Source: Acidobacteriota bacterium (GTDB lineage: Bacteria; Acidobacteriota; UBA6911). Taken from it: a stretch of 64,000 nucleotides of DNA. The position numbers and the translations under genes were made by a program. Of this stretch, positions 51,148 to 59,650 are shown in pieces. Below the pieces are notes generated by a model, which was not told where the DNA came from, did not search any database, and worked only from the letters and a program-made list of their open reading frames with translations. The stretch spans positions 1 through 64,000 of the forward strand of contig JAAYCX010000010.1 of NCBI GenBank assembly GCA_012729555.1, written 5' to 3'. Position 1 is the stretch's first letter, and each line of letters starts with the position of its first letter.

Positions 51148-53139
51148 TTACTGGACCCTGTCCCCGGCCGGCTGGGCTTCGGCGCGTCTGGCGTAGGTCC
51201 CCAGCGCCAGGATGGGGAAGTAGTCCCGGTAGAGATGGTAATGGATGTAGAAGACCTGCGGGAAACCGGTCCCGGTGGTGACCGACTCGTCCCAGGAACC
51301 GTCGGGGCGCTGGCGCTCCTGGAGCCAGCGGATCCCCTTCTGGACCGCCGAGCAGTAGACTTCCCCGGCGGCGATCAGCCCCAGGACGGCCCAGGCGGTC
51401 TGCGTGGGGGTGCTCTCGGCGGGCTCGAAACGCCGGGTGTGGTAGCCGAGGCAGCTTTCGCCCCACCCCCCGTCCGGGTTCTGAACCTCCCGGAGCCAGC
51501 GCGCGGCGAGCGCGATGGCCGTTTTCGCGTGGGGGGCGCCCGTGGCGGCGAGGCCGCGGATGGCCAGGAAGGTGCCGTAGACGTAGTTGACCCCCCAGCG
51601 GCCGAACCAGCTCCCGTTGATTTCCTGGTGCCGGAGCAGGAAGTCGATCCCCCGGGCGACAGGGGAGTCGGTGTACTTGAAACCGCGGCGGCAGAGCGAC
51701 TCCAGCGCGCGCCCCGTGATGTCGGGGCAGGTCGGGTCGAGCATGGCGTTGTGGTCGGCGAAGGGGATGCTGTTGAAGATCTCCCAGTTGTTGTCGACGT
51801 CGAAGGCGGCCCAGCCGCCGTCGCTGCTCTGCATCCCCAGCAGCCAGCGGACGGCGCGGCGCTCGGCGCGCGCCTGCCGCTGGGGGTCGCTCGCCCGGGC
51901 GTGCAGCAGCGCCAGCAGGACCATGGCCGTGTCGTCCATGTCGGGGTAGAACTCGTTGGCGAACTCGAAAACCCACCCGGACGGGGTCAGACCGGGGCGC
52001 TTGGCCGCCCAGTCCCCCTTGCGCCGGATTTCCCGGTCGAGCAGCCAGTCGGCGGCCGCCGTCATCCGGGCGGGGTCCGCTTCGCCGAGTTCCCCCAGGG
52101 CGAAGGCGGCGATGGCCGTGTCCCAGACCGGCGATTTACAGGGCTGGAAGATCAGGCTTTCCTCCCCCTCCAGCATCAGGCCGTCGAACTGCCCGATCGC
52201 CTGCACGAGATCGGGGTGGTCGCGCTCGTAGCCGAGCGAGTCCATGGCCATGATGGCGTACATCATCGCCGGGTAGATGGCCCCCAGGCCGTCGCTGAAC
52301 TGCAAACGGTCGAGCATCCAGTGCTCCGCTTCCCGCAGCGCGCGCCCGCGGATCTTCTGGACGCTCTGGCGCTCCCAGCGCTTGAACAGGGTGTCGGCCT
52401 TGATGAAGATGTTGCCGATCCGGTCCCGGCGATGGAGCGCGAGCTTGCGGTGCGGGTGCATCAGTTCGTCGATCCGCATCCCCCCCGGCGTCGGCCGGGT
52501 CTTGCCGATGGCCTGGATGATGGACAGGGGGACGATGATGGTCCGGGTCCATGAGGACATCTCGTACAGGAGGTTGCCCGGGAGGATCAGGATCTCGGGA
52601 GGGATCGTGGGACAGTATTTCCGGGGGAAGAGGTCGAAGAAGCTGTAGTTGATCTTCGTGTAGCTGTTGCAGGCCTGGAGCCCCCCCAGCTTGAGGACGA
52701 GTTCCCGCGCCCGCTTCATGCGCGGGTCTTCGGGCGACATCCCCGTCATCTTGAGCATGCTGTAGGCGCGCACGGTGGCGTTGATCTCCGACGGCCCGGG
52801 TTCGTAGGTGTTCCAGCCGCCGTCCGGGCGCTGGGCGTCCAGGATGGCGCGCGCGGCCTTGCGGACCCTGGTCAGGGTGGGAGGGTTCCAGGAGCCGTCC
52901 GCATCGGCCGGGTGGAGCCACATCTGCAGCAGGATGTAATCCGACTGCAGGGTGGAGTCGGCCGTCAGGTCCCCCACCCAATACCCTTCCTCGTACTGTT
53001 TGGATGCGAGGGTCCGGGCCGCCCGGACGGCGGTCTCCCGGACCTCGTGGGCGGAGGCGCGCACGACGGTCCGGGCGGCGGGCGCCGTTTCTTCAATGAC
53101 GACATCGGGATTGGATACGATAGCCAGAGGTTCGCGCAT
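51148..53139 (-). CDS. shc: squalene-hopene cyclase
   Basis: Triterpene cyclase of 663 residues. The catalytic acid motif DMDDTA (DxDDTA) is present, as are numerous QW repeats (e.g. DAQRPDGGWNTYE, MQSSDGGWAAFD, QNPDGGWGESC, QRPDGSWDES) and the channel-region block GWVFEFANEFYPDMDD. It makes hopene from squalene at the membrane, the base of hopanoids. ATG 53139 has AAGGTG upstream; a GTG at 53163 is possible. Transcribed alone. Confidence 0.95.
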   Translation of the reverse strand: MREPLAIVSNPDVVIEETAPAARTVVRASAHEVRETAVRAARTLASKQYEEGYWVGDLTADSTLQSDYILLQMWLHPADADGSWNPPTLTRVRKAARAILDAQRPDGGWNTYEPGPSEINATVRAYSMLKMTGMSPEDPRMKRARELVLKLGGLQACNSYTKINYSFFDLFPRKYCPTIPPEILILPGNLLYEMSSWTRTIIVPLSIIQAIGKTRPTPGGMRIDELMHPHRKLALHRRDRIGNIFIKADTLFKRWERQSVQKIRGRALREAEHWMLDRLQFSDGLGAIYPAMMYAIMAMDSLGYERDHPDLVQAIGQFDGLMLEGEESLIFQPCKSPVWDTAIAAFALGELGEADPARMTAAADWLLDREIRRKGDWAAKRPGLTPSGWVFEFANEFYPDMDDTAMVLLALLHARASDPQRQARAERRAVRWLLGMQSSDGGWAAFDVDNNWEIFNSIPFADHNAMLDPTCPDITGRALESLCRRGFKYTDSPVARGIDFLLRHQEINGSWFGRWGVNYVYGTFLAIRGLAATGAPHAKTAIALAARWLREVQNPDGGWGESCLGYHTRRFEPAESTPTQTAWAVLGLIAAGEVYCSAVQKGIRWLQERQRPDGSWDESVTTGTGFPQVFYIHYHLYRDYFPILALGTYARRAEAQPAGDRVQ

Positions 53140-53183
53140 ACTCGCACACCTTTCCGGGGGCACCTGGTTTTTCCCCTGTTTGT

Positions 53184-53211
53184 CAAAACCGTTATTTTAC
53201 TACAGGTTTTG
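53184..53211. promoter_or_regulatory. perfect inverted repeat upstream of squalene-hopene cyclase
   Basis: CAAAACC (53184-53190) and GGTTTTG (53205-53211) flank 14 AT-rich bp in an otherwise GC-rich genome, 45 nt upstream of the leftward start. Possible operator overlapping the promoter (TAAAAT on the minus strand lies between the arms). Nothing else recognised in the 284-bp gap to the next gene. Confidence 0.4.
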
Positions 53212-53423
53212 GAAAAGCAAGCGCTTAAACAGCCCTCCGCCGGGTCCCGCCCCCTGGATCGGCCCGCACCACCCTGCGTGCTATGTACATCAAATGGTCA
53301 TAAAATGTACAGGTTAGGACCAGGGATCGATGCGGTATTATTCCAAAACCACTGATTCCAGTCATTTAAATTTTCCCGGATCTGGAACGCAAAATGCATT
53401 GAAGGGGAGCAGGGAGGTGCACC

Positions 53424-54518
53424 ATGGGTTCTTCGGTTACGGAGTTTGTCCATGCCGCGCTCGGGCGCGGCATCGCGCGCGCCGATATCGTCCGGGCGCT
53501 CGAGCAGGGGGGGTGGTCCGCGAAGGAGATTGAGAGCGCGCTCGACGGCTTCGTGGAAAGCGATCTGCCGCTGCCGGTACCGCGCAAGCGGGTTTCGGGT
53601 TCCGCCCGGGAGGCTTTTCTTTTTCTGATGCTCTTCGCCTCCCTGTACACGGCCGCTTTCGCCCTGGCCTCCGTCCTGTTCGACCTGATCCATCTCGCGC
53701 TGCCGCAGCCGGGCGACCTCACCTACGGGACCATCGTCTCGCTCCGGTACGGGATCGCCTCGACCATCGTCTCCTTCCCCCTTTTCCTGTTCATGAGCCG
53801 CGTCGTGGCCCGCGAAGGGGTGCGCAATCCCGGGCAGCGCATATCCCCGGTCCGCCGCTGGCTCACCTACCTGACCCTGTTCATCGCCTCGATCGCCGTC
53901 ATCGCCGACCTCATCACCCTGGTGGTGCGGCTGCTGGAGGGGGAGGTCACGCCCCGGTTCGGCCTCAAGGTCCTGGTGGTCGCGATGATGGCGGGTGCCG
54001 CATTCGTCTACTTCATCCGGAACCTCGGCGGGGACCAGGCCGCCCCCCCGTCGGAACTGAGGCTCTCGCCGGGCGCCCGGGCGGGCTTCGGGGCCATGAT
54101 CCTGGTGGTCCTGGCGGCCCTCGGCCTCGGGTTCTGGTATGCGGGGAGTCCCATGGAGGCGCGGTTGCTGGCCCAGGACGCCCGGCGCGCGGAGGACCTC
54201 GGCCGGATCAGCGAAAGGGTCGAAAGGTACTACCGCAACGAAGGAGTTCTCCCCCCCTCGCTCCATGACCTCGATGGGAATCCGGGGACCTATGTCGACC
54301 AGAAGACGGACCGCGTGACGGCGGAGCCCTACCACTACCGGGTGGTGGATCCGACCCATTTCGAGGTGGGGGCGGTCTTCGCCCTGCCGAGCGGGCCCGC
54401 GGACGGGAAAGTGGCGGCACGCCGCGCGCGGCCCGGGGAGGCGGGCTTCTGGCGACACGGGGCGGGGCGCGTCCTGTTCACCATCGACGCGGCGCGCAAC
54501 GACCCGGTCCCGCGCTGA
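53424..54518 (+). CDS. DUF5671-type membrane protein with C-terminal extracytoplasmic domain
   Basis: Protein of 364 residues. Residues 1-55 form a small helical domain (FVHAALGRGIARADIVRALEQGGWSAKEIESALDGF), then four hydrophobic helices of the DUF5671 type (about 65-200), a fifth at about 220 (GFGAMILVVLAALGLGFWYA) and a soluble tail rich in charged residues (ERYYRNEGVLPPSLHDLDGNPGTYVDQKT), reminiscent of pilin-like type II secretion proteins. Function unknown. The neighbouring CpaE gene suggests a possible link to pilus or secretion. GGGAGG precedes the start. Confidence 0.75.
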   Translation: MGSSVTEFVHAALGRGIARADIVRALEQGGWSAKEIESALDGFVESDLPLPVPRKRVSGSAREAFLFLMLFASLYTAAFALASVLFDLIHLALPQPGDLTYGTIVSLRYGIASTIVSFPLFLFMSRVVAREGVRNPGQRISPVRRWLTYLTLFIASIAVIADLITLVVRLLEGEVTPRFGLKVLVVAMMAGAAFVYFIRNLGGDQAAPPSELRLSPGARAGFGAMILVVLAALGLGFWYAGSPMEARLLAQDARRAEDLGRISERVERYYRNEGVLPPSLHDLDGNPGTYVDQKTDRVTAEPYHYRVVDPTHFEVGAVFALPSGPADGKVAARRARPGEAGFWRHGAGRVLFTIDAARNDPVPR

Positions 54519-54620
54519 CGCGTCCCGCCCGCGATCGGGCTTTGGCGGAAGCGGGCTTTGGGGTTAACATGGTGCAGGTATTCCTTTCGTTGCGGTCGGC
54601 CCCATTATCGAGGGAGGTCC

Positions 54621-55796
54621 ATGACAGCCCAACCCGTCACCCTGGTGGTACTGAGCACCGATCTCGAAAACTTCAACGACATCCGCGCGGCCATGGCCTC
54701 CGACCCGCGGGCGCGGATCCTCTCCGGGGGCAACGACGTCGAACAGGTGTTTGAAGAGGTGTCGCGGCACAAGCCCTCGGCCGCCATCATCAACCTGGGC
54801 CGGAACGCCGAACAGGCCATCGGGCTGATCCGGCGCCTGACGGCCGAGTGCCCGGGCACGGCCGTCATCTCCGCGGCCCGGGAGACCTCGGCGGACCTGA
54901 TCCTCCAGAGCCTGCGCTCGGGGGCGAAGGAATTCCTCAGGCTGCCCGTGGACCCGGACGAGCTCAGGACGGTGATCGACCGGATCTGCGACTACCGTCA
55001 GGGGCGGGAGGAAACGAAGCAGCGGGGGCGCATGACGGCGGTGTTTTCGAGCAAGGGGGGGTGCGGCGCCTCCTTCATAGCCGCCAACCTCGCCGCTTCC
55101 GCCCCCGCGCGCACGGTGCTGGTCGACCTCAACCTGGAGGCGGGGGATCTGCCGCTCTTTCTCGGGCTGAACCCCAAGCATTCGATCGCCGATCTGGTGG
55201 AGCGGCACGGCCGCATCGACGAGCGCGTCGTGGCCGCCTTCGTCACCCCCCATTCGGACGGCCTGCATCTGCTGGCCGCGCCCAGGGAGGTGGACCCCGT
55301 AGAGAAGATCCGGCCGGAGCATGTCCTGGAGGCGCTCGAGCGGCTGACGGAGTCCTACGACCACGTGGTCCTCGACCCGCAGCACACCTTCGACCCCATA
55401 ACCCTCACGGCGCTGGACCAGGCCGACGAAATCGTGCTCGTGCTGTCGCTCGACCTGGCCGCCATCCGCAGCGCCAGGCGGTCGCTGCAGATTTTCGACC
55501 GGGTGGGCTACCCGCGCTCGAAGGTCCGGGTCGTCGTCAACCGGTGGAGCAAAAGGGTCGATCTCGGGCTGGCCCAGGTGGAGGAGTTTCTCGAAGAACC
55601 GGTTTTCGGGTCGATCCTGAGCGACTACGAGGTGGTGGTCGGGTCCATCAACATGGGGACCCCGCTCGTGCTGTCCAACCCCAGGTCGAAGATCGCCCGG
55701 GAAATTCACCGGATCTCCCGGGCGCTCTGGACCGAAACCGCCCCGGGGGGGGGAGACAAACCGAAGCGGTCCTGGAACTTCTTCCTGAAGCGTTAG
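54621..55796 (+). CDS. CpaE/TadZ-like pilus-localising ATPase
   Basis: Protein of 391 residues: an N-terminal atypical receiver-like domain (about 1-125, AAIINLGRNAEQAIGLIRRL) and a ParA/MinD ATPase with deviant Walker A SSKGGCGAS (about 143-151), LDPQHTFDP and NRWSKR. CpaE/TadZ positions Tad pilus machinery at the cell pole. AGGGAGG precedes the ATG. It is separate from the TadE/TadG-like genes 37 kb away, so tad genes are scattered here. Confidence 0.9.
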   Translation: MTAQPVTLVVLSTDLENFNDIRAAMASDPRARILSGGNDVEQVFEEVSRHKPSAAIINLGRNAEQAIGLIRRLTAECPGTAVISAARETSADLILQSLRSGAKEFLRLPVDPDELRTVIDRICDYRQGREETKQRGRMTAVFSSKGGCGASFIAANLAASAPARTVLVDLNLEAGDLPLFLGLNPKHSIADLVERHGRIDERVVAAFVTPHSDGLHLLAAPREVDPVEKIRPEHVLEALERLTESYDHVVLDPQHTFDPITLTALDQADEIVLVLSLDLAAIRSARRSLQIFDRVGYPRSKVRVVVNRWSKRVDLGLAQVEEFLEEPVFGSILSDYEVVVGSINMGTPLVLSNPRSKIAREIHRISRALWTETAPGGGDKPKRSWNFFLKR

Positions 55797-55975
55797 CCTT
55801 GGCCTCCGCCCTTTTTGTTCGCTGGCAAAAGACGCGCATTCCGACTATATTGATGTAGAATCCATCCGTCCCGAGTCCGGTCGCAGGCCGGGGCGGAGGG
55901 TCTCATTACGGGAAGGAGCGAACCGTCACCCTTTAATACACTGTTCTGAGTCGCACTCAGCGCGAGGAAAATCCA

Positions 55976-57688
55976 ATGGCTAAGATACTGAGAATCAACC
56001 TGTCGACGCACGCCTCGGCCACCGAAGAGGTGCCCGAAGCCTACCGCAACCTGGGCGGCCGGGGGCTCTCCGCCTGCATCCTGCAGCACGAGGTTCCCGC
56101 AACCTGCGATCCCCTGGGCCCCGAAAACAAGCTGATCTGGGCCCCGGGAATTCTGGCGGGTACCCCCTTCCCGTGCAGCGGCAGGCTCTCCGTCGGCGCC
56201 AAGAGCCCGATGACGGGGGGCGTCAAGGAGGCGAACACCGGCGGTTCCATGGCCCAGAAGCTGGCCCGGCTGGGGCTGAAGGCCGTCATCTTCGAGGGGC
56301 AGGCCCGGGAGCCCGTCTCGGTCAAGATCACGGCCGACGGCGTGAGCTTCTCCTCCGGCGCGGCCTACATGGGTCTGGGCTGCTACGCCATCGTCGAAAA
56401 ACTCAAGAGCGAATACGGGGACAAGGTCTCGGTCGCCTGCACCGGACCGGCGGGGGACCAGCAGCTGCTGGCCGCCTCCATCCAGTTCACGACCCCCGAT
56501 TTCCACATCCGGATAGCGGCCCGCGGCGGGCTGGGCGCCGTCATGGGTTCGAAGAAGCTGAAGACCGTGGTCGTGGACGACACGGGATCGAACCAGGTCG
56601 AGATCAAGGACAAGGCCGGGCTGAAGGCGAACGTGGGGGCCCTCTCCAGGGAGATCCTGGCGAATCCCTTCGTGCAACTGCAGCGGCGCTTCGGGACCCC
56701 GGTGATCTTCATGAACACCCAGACCGCGGGCGCCCTCCCCACCAGGAACTTCTCCCAGGGGCAGTGGGAGAAGGCGGAAAACCTGTCGGCCGAGCGGATG
56801 GAGGAGATCGTCCAGGGCAGGCCGAACGGGACGATGACGCACCACTGCATGAACGGCTGCATCGTCAGCTGCTCCAACGTCTACACCGACGAGAAAGGGG
56901 AGCTGATCTCCTCCGGGATCGAGTATGAATCGATCGCCCTGCTCGGCCCGAACTGCCTGATCGACGATTTCGACACCGTCGCCCGCCTCAACCGGGCCTG
57001 TAACGACGTCGGGATCGACACCATGGACGCTGGCAGCGCCCTGGCGGTGGCGATGGAAGGGGGGCTGCTCCCCTGGGGTGACGGTGCGGCGGCGATCCGG
57101 CTGATCGAGGGGATCGCCCGGGGCGAGGAAAACAGCAGGATCATAGGGTGCGGGGTCAAGGTGACGGGCGAAATGCTCGGGGTGCGGAGAGTGCCTCACG
57201 TCAAGGGGCAGGGGCTGTCGGCCTACGACCCCAGGATCCTGAAAGGGACCGGGGTGACCTTCGCCACCTCCCCCCAGGGGGCCGACCATACCGCGGGGAT
57301 CGTTCTCCCCGGTCCCTGGGACCCGGAGTACAGCCCGGTCCAGCCCACCGAGCAGGCGCGCCGCTCCCGTTTCATGCAGGAATGGATGGCCGCCATCGAC
57401 ACCCTCGGCATCTGCATGATGATCGGGATGACGATGAGGGAGACCCCGGGACTCGATAAAAAACTCGCCGCCAGTGTCTCCGCCCTCCTCGGGGAGGAAC
57501 TCGGCGACGGGTACGTCCTCGAACTCGGCCGATCGGTGCTCGATATCGAGCGCCGGTTCAACAAGGCCGCCGGGTTCACCGAAAAGGACGACCGGCTGCC
57601 GGAGTTTTTCCTGGAGGAGCCGTTCGGCCCCGGCGCCCAGGTCTTCGACGTCTCGGAGGCCGAGATCGACACCGTGCATCCGCAATAG
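55976..57688 (+). CDS. aor: tungsten-type aldehyde ferredoxin oxidoreductase
   Basis: AOR-family enzyme of 570 residues, shorter than the archaeal ~605. The N-terminal pterin-binding domain (LRINLSTHASATEEVPEAYRNLGGRGLSACIL) and the [4Fe-4S] ligands Cys291, Cys295, Cys299 (CMNGCIVSC) with the fourth Cys480 (GICMMIG) are all present. It oxidises aldehydes to acids with ferredoxin as electron acceptor and needs a tungsto- or molybdo-bispterin. No accessory [4Fe-4S] protein gene is adjacent. It has its own terminator. Confidence 0.93.
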   Translation: MAKILRINLSTHASATEEVPEAYRNLGGRGLSACILQHEVPATCDPLGPENKLIWAPGILAGTPFPCSGRLSVGAKSPMTGGVKEANTGGSMAQKLARLGLKAVIFEGQAREPVSVKITADGVSFSSGAAYMGLGCYAIVEKLKSEYGDKVSVACTGPAGDQQLLAASIQFTTPDFHIRIAARGGLGAVMGSKKLKTVVVDDTGSNQVEIKDKAGLKANVGALSREILANPFVQLQRRFGTPVIFMNTQTAGALPTRNFSQGQWEKAENLSAERMEEIVQGRPNGTMTHHCMNGCIVSCSNVYTDEKGELISSGIEYESIALLGPNCLIDDFDTVARLNRACNDVGIDTMDAGSALAVAMEGGLLPWGDGAAAIRLIEGIARGEENSRIIGCGVKVTGEMLGVRRVPHVKGQGLSAYDPRILKGTGVTFATSPQGADHTAGIVLPGPWDPEYSPVQPTEQARRSRFMQEWMAAIDTLGICMMIGMTMRETPGLDKKLAASVSALLGEELGDGYVLELGRSVLDIERRFNKAAGFTEKDDRLPEFFLEEPFGPGAQVFDVSEAEIDTVHPQ

Positions 57689-57717
57689 GGGTACGGGCGG
57701 GGCAGGGGGAAAACCGG

Positions 57718-57759
57718 AATGCCCGGGGCGGCGGGAATGTGCGCCCCGGGCATTTTTTT
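57718..57759 (+). terminator. Rho-independent terminator after aor
   Basis: Perfect 13-bp stem AATGCCCGGGGCG (57718-57730) / CGCCCCGGGCATT (57742-57754) followed by a T7 run to 57759, 30 nt after the stop. Confidence 0.92.
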
Positions 57760-57783
57760 GTGTCCCGCGTGCCGGGAACGATT

Positions 57784-57813
57784 TTGCATTCCCCGGCACC
57801 GCTGGCCTATAAT
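57784..57813 (+). promoter_or_regulatory. sigma-70-type promoter of DUF169 gene
   Basis: TTGCAT (57784-57789) and consensus TATAAT (57808-57813) with an 18-nt spacer lie directly after the aor terminator and 23 nt before the GTG start. Confidence 0.65.
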
Positions 57814-57835
57814 TGGGGGCATAGGAGGGAACAGC

Positions 57836-58702
57836 GTGAAAAACAGGTATACGAGAAGGGAAGCTCTGGAACTGGGATTGGGGGCCGTGGCCCTGGGTGT
57901 GTCCGGCACGGCGGTGGCCGCCGTCCAGCCCCCGGCGAGGAAGGCGCCGGCGGCCGGAAAGGCGGCGCCCGGGCTCGGCGAGTTCAACCGGTACGGGGAG
58001 GAGCTGGAAACGGCGCTCCTGCTCCGCACGTCCCCCATCGCCGTCAAGATGCTGGAAAAAGAGGCCGACATCCCCCAGGGAGCGTTCCGCCCCAGCCGGG
58101 ACGGGAAGATTCACCTCGCCCAGTGCCAGGCCTTCGGGATGTCGCGGCGGGAGGGGAAGACGGTGGCCATGCTCAAGGAAGACCACTGGTGCCCGACGGC
58201 CCTCATGGCCTACGGGATGGTGCCGCAACCCAAGTCCCAGGGGGCCTGGATGGAATCGTACCGGAGCTTCGAGACCGGCCGGTATGTCGGCGTGCTCACC
58301 GCGCCCCTCAGGAGCGCGTCCTTCGTCCCCGACGTGGTGATGGTCTATCTCAATCCCGCACAGCTGCGGGGGCTGCTCCTGCCGATGATGATGGCGGGTT
58401 CGGCGGAGGTCGATACCCACCTGTTTCTCCCCTCCTGCGGGCACGCGGTCGTCGATCCCATGGTGACGGGCAAATACTGCGTGGTGCTCCCCGACCCGGG
58501 AGAGTACCAGCGGGCCCTGACGGCCGAGGAGGAGGTCATCTTCGCCGCGCCGAGGGAGAAGGTGGCGCCGCTCATGGCCAGCCTGAAGCCGGGCGGCCGG
58601 CTCTACTCCCACCGGGACCAGTACATGTCGATGCAGCCCGACTTCGAGCAGCCGCAGTTCTACAAGGACATGTTCAAGAGCTGGGGGCTCGGCCAGGAAT
58701 AA
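57836..58702 (+). CDS. DUF169 family protein, Tat-type signal
   Basis: Protein of 288 residues. The N-terminus (YTRREALELGLGAVALGVSGTAVAA) is a twin-arginine-like export signal. The mature part is DUF169: TSPIAVKMLEKEADIP...HLAQCQAF, DHWCPTALMAYG, and the late ADxxC region LFLPSCGHAVVDP. Conserved cysteines suggest metal or cofactor binding; biochemical function is unknown to me. GTG start at 57836 with AGGAGG 7 nt upstream. Most DUF169 proteins are cytoplasmic, so the export signal is unusual. Confidence 0.85.
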   Translation: MKNRYTRREALELGLGAVALGVSGTAVAAVQPPARKAPAAGKAAPGLGEFNRYGEELETALLLRTSPIAVKMLEKEADIPQGAFRPSRDGKIHLAQCQAFGMSRREGKTVAMLKEDHWCPTALMAYGMVPQPKSQGAWMESYRSFETGRYVGVLTAPLRSASFVPDVVMVYLNPAQLRGLLLPMMMAGSAEVDTHLFLPSCGHAVVDPMVTGKYCVVLPDPGEYQRALTAEEEVIFAAPREKVAPLMASLKPGGRLYSHRDQYMSMQPDFEQPQFYKDMFKSWGLGQE

Positions 58703-58713
58703 GCCGCTTTCCC

Positions 58714-58750
58714 CGATCCGGGCGGACAACGCCCCGGTCCGCCCGGATCG
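58714..58750. terminator. bidirectional hairpin between convergent genes
   Basis: 14-bp perfect stem CGATCCGGGCGGAC / GTCCGCCCGGATCG with a 9-nt loop, midway between the stops of the DUF169 gene and htpX. There is no clear T tract on either side, so efficiency is uncertain. Confidence 0.6.
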
Positions 58751-58758
58751 TTCCCCGG

Positions 58759-59580
58759 TTACGCTCCCGCGAGCAGGCGCAGGCGCCGGATCCGCTCCTC
58801 CACGGGGGGGTGGGTGGAAAAGAGCTTCTGCAGCCCCCCGAAGAAGGGGTTCATGATGAACATGTGGGAGTGCGCGGGGTTGCCGTGCGTCAGGGGGCGG
58901 ACCTGGACCCCCTGATGGAGCTTGGCGAGCGCCGATGCCAGCGCCCGCGGCTTGCCGCTGATCTCCGCCCCCCCTTCGTCCGCGGCATATTCCCTCACCC
59001 GTGATACCGCCATGCGGATCAGCATGGCGCCCAGGGGCGCGCCGACCACTACCAGGAGCGACCCCAGGGGGTTGTTCCTCCGGTCCGAACTCCCTACCCC
59101 GAAGCGCGCGAACTGCCCGAGCATGGCGATGGCGCCCGCGAAGGTGGCGGCGATGGTCCCGGTGAGGATGTCCCGGTGCTTCACGTGCGCCAGCTCGTGC
59201 GCCATGACGGCGGCCAGCTCGTCGTCGTCCAGGATCCCCAGGATCCCCTCGGTGGCCGCGACCGCCGCGTGGGCGGGGTTGCGGCCGGTCGCAAAGGCGT
59301 TGGGGTTGGCCTCGGGAATGACGTAGACCTGCGGCATGGGCAGCCCGGCCTTTTGCGACAGGTCCGCGACGATGCGGTGGAGGCGGCTCTCCGGCCCGAC
59401 CCGGCCGGCCGAGTAGCGCTTCAGGATCAGCTTGTCGCTGAACCAGTAGGAGAAGAAATTCATCCCCGCGGCGACGACGAGGGCCAGCAGGGCCCCGCTT
59501 CTTCCCCCCAGCGCCCCCCCGATGACGACAAAAAGGACCGTCAGCAGAAACATAAGGAAAAACGTACGCGTGGTGTTCAT
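58759..59580 (-). CDS. htpX: membrane zinc metalloprotease HtpX
   Basis: M48 protease of 273 residues. The zinc site HELAHVKH and the downstream third ligand in EYAADEGGAE are present; hydrophobic segments near the N-terminus (FFLMFLLTVLFVVIGGALGG, ALLALVVAAGMNFFSYWFS) and in the middle anchor it. It degrades damaged membrane proteins. Start ATG 59580 gives the classic MNTTRTFFLM opening. Confidence 0.93.
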   Translation of the reverse strand: MNTTRTFFLMFLLTVLFVVIGGALGGRSGALLALVVAAGMNFFSYWFSDKLILKRYSAGRVGPESRLHRIVADLSQKAGLPMPQVYVIPEANPNAFATGRNPAHAAVAATEGILGILDDDELAAVMAHELAHVKHRDILTGTIAATFAGAIAMLGQFARFGVGSSDRRNNPLGSLLVVVGAPLGAMLIRMAVSRVREYAADEGGAEISGKPRALASALAKLHQGVQVRPLTHGNPAHSHMFIMNPFFGGLQKLFSTHPPVEERIRRLRLLAGA

Positions 59581-59650
59581 ATACGCCCCCCCCGGTTTTG
59601 GATGGAACGGTACCGCAATCGAGGCTTTCGTGCTGACGACCATTATACGA

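Noticed and set aside
55793-58729. 978-codon open frame on the minus strand across aor and the DUF169 gene
   Set aside because: Antisense shadow of two well-supported genes, spanning their terminator and promoter; no domain recognised.
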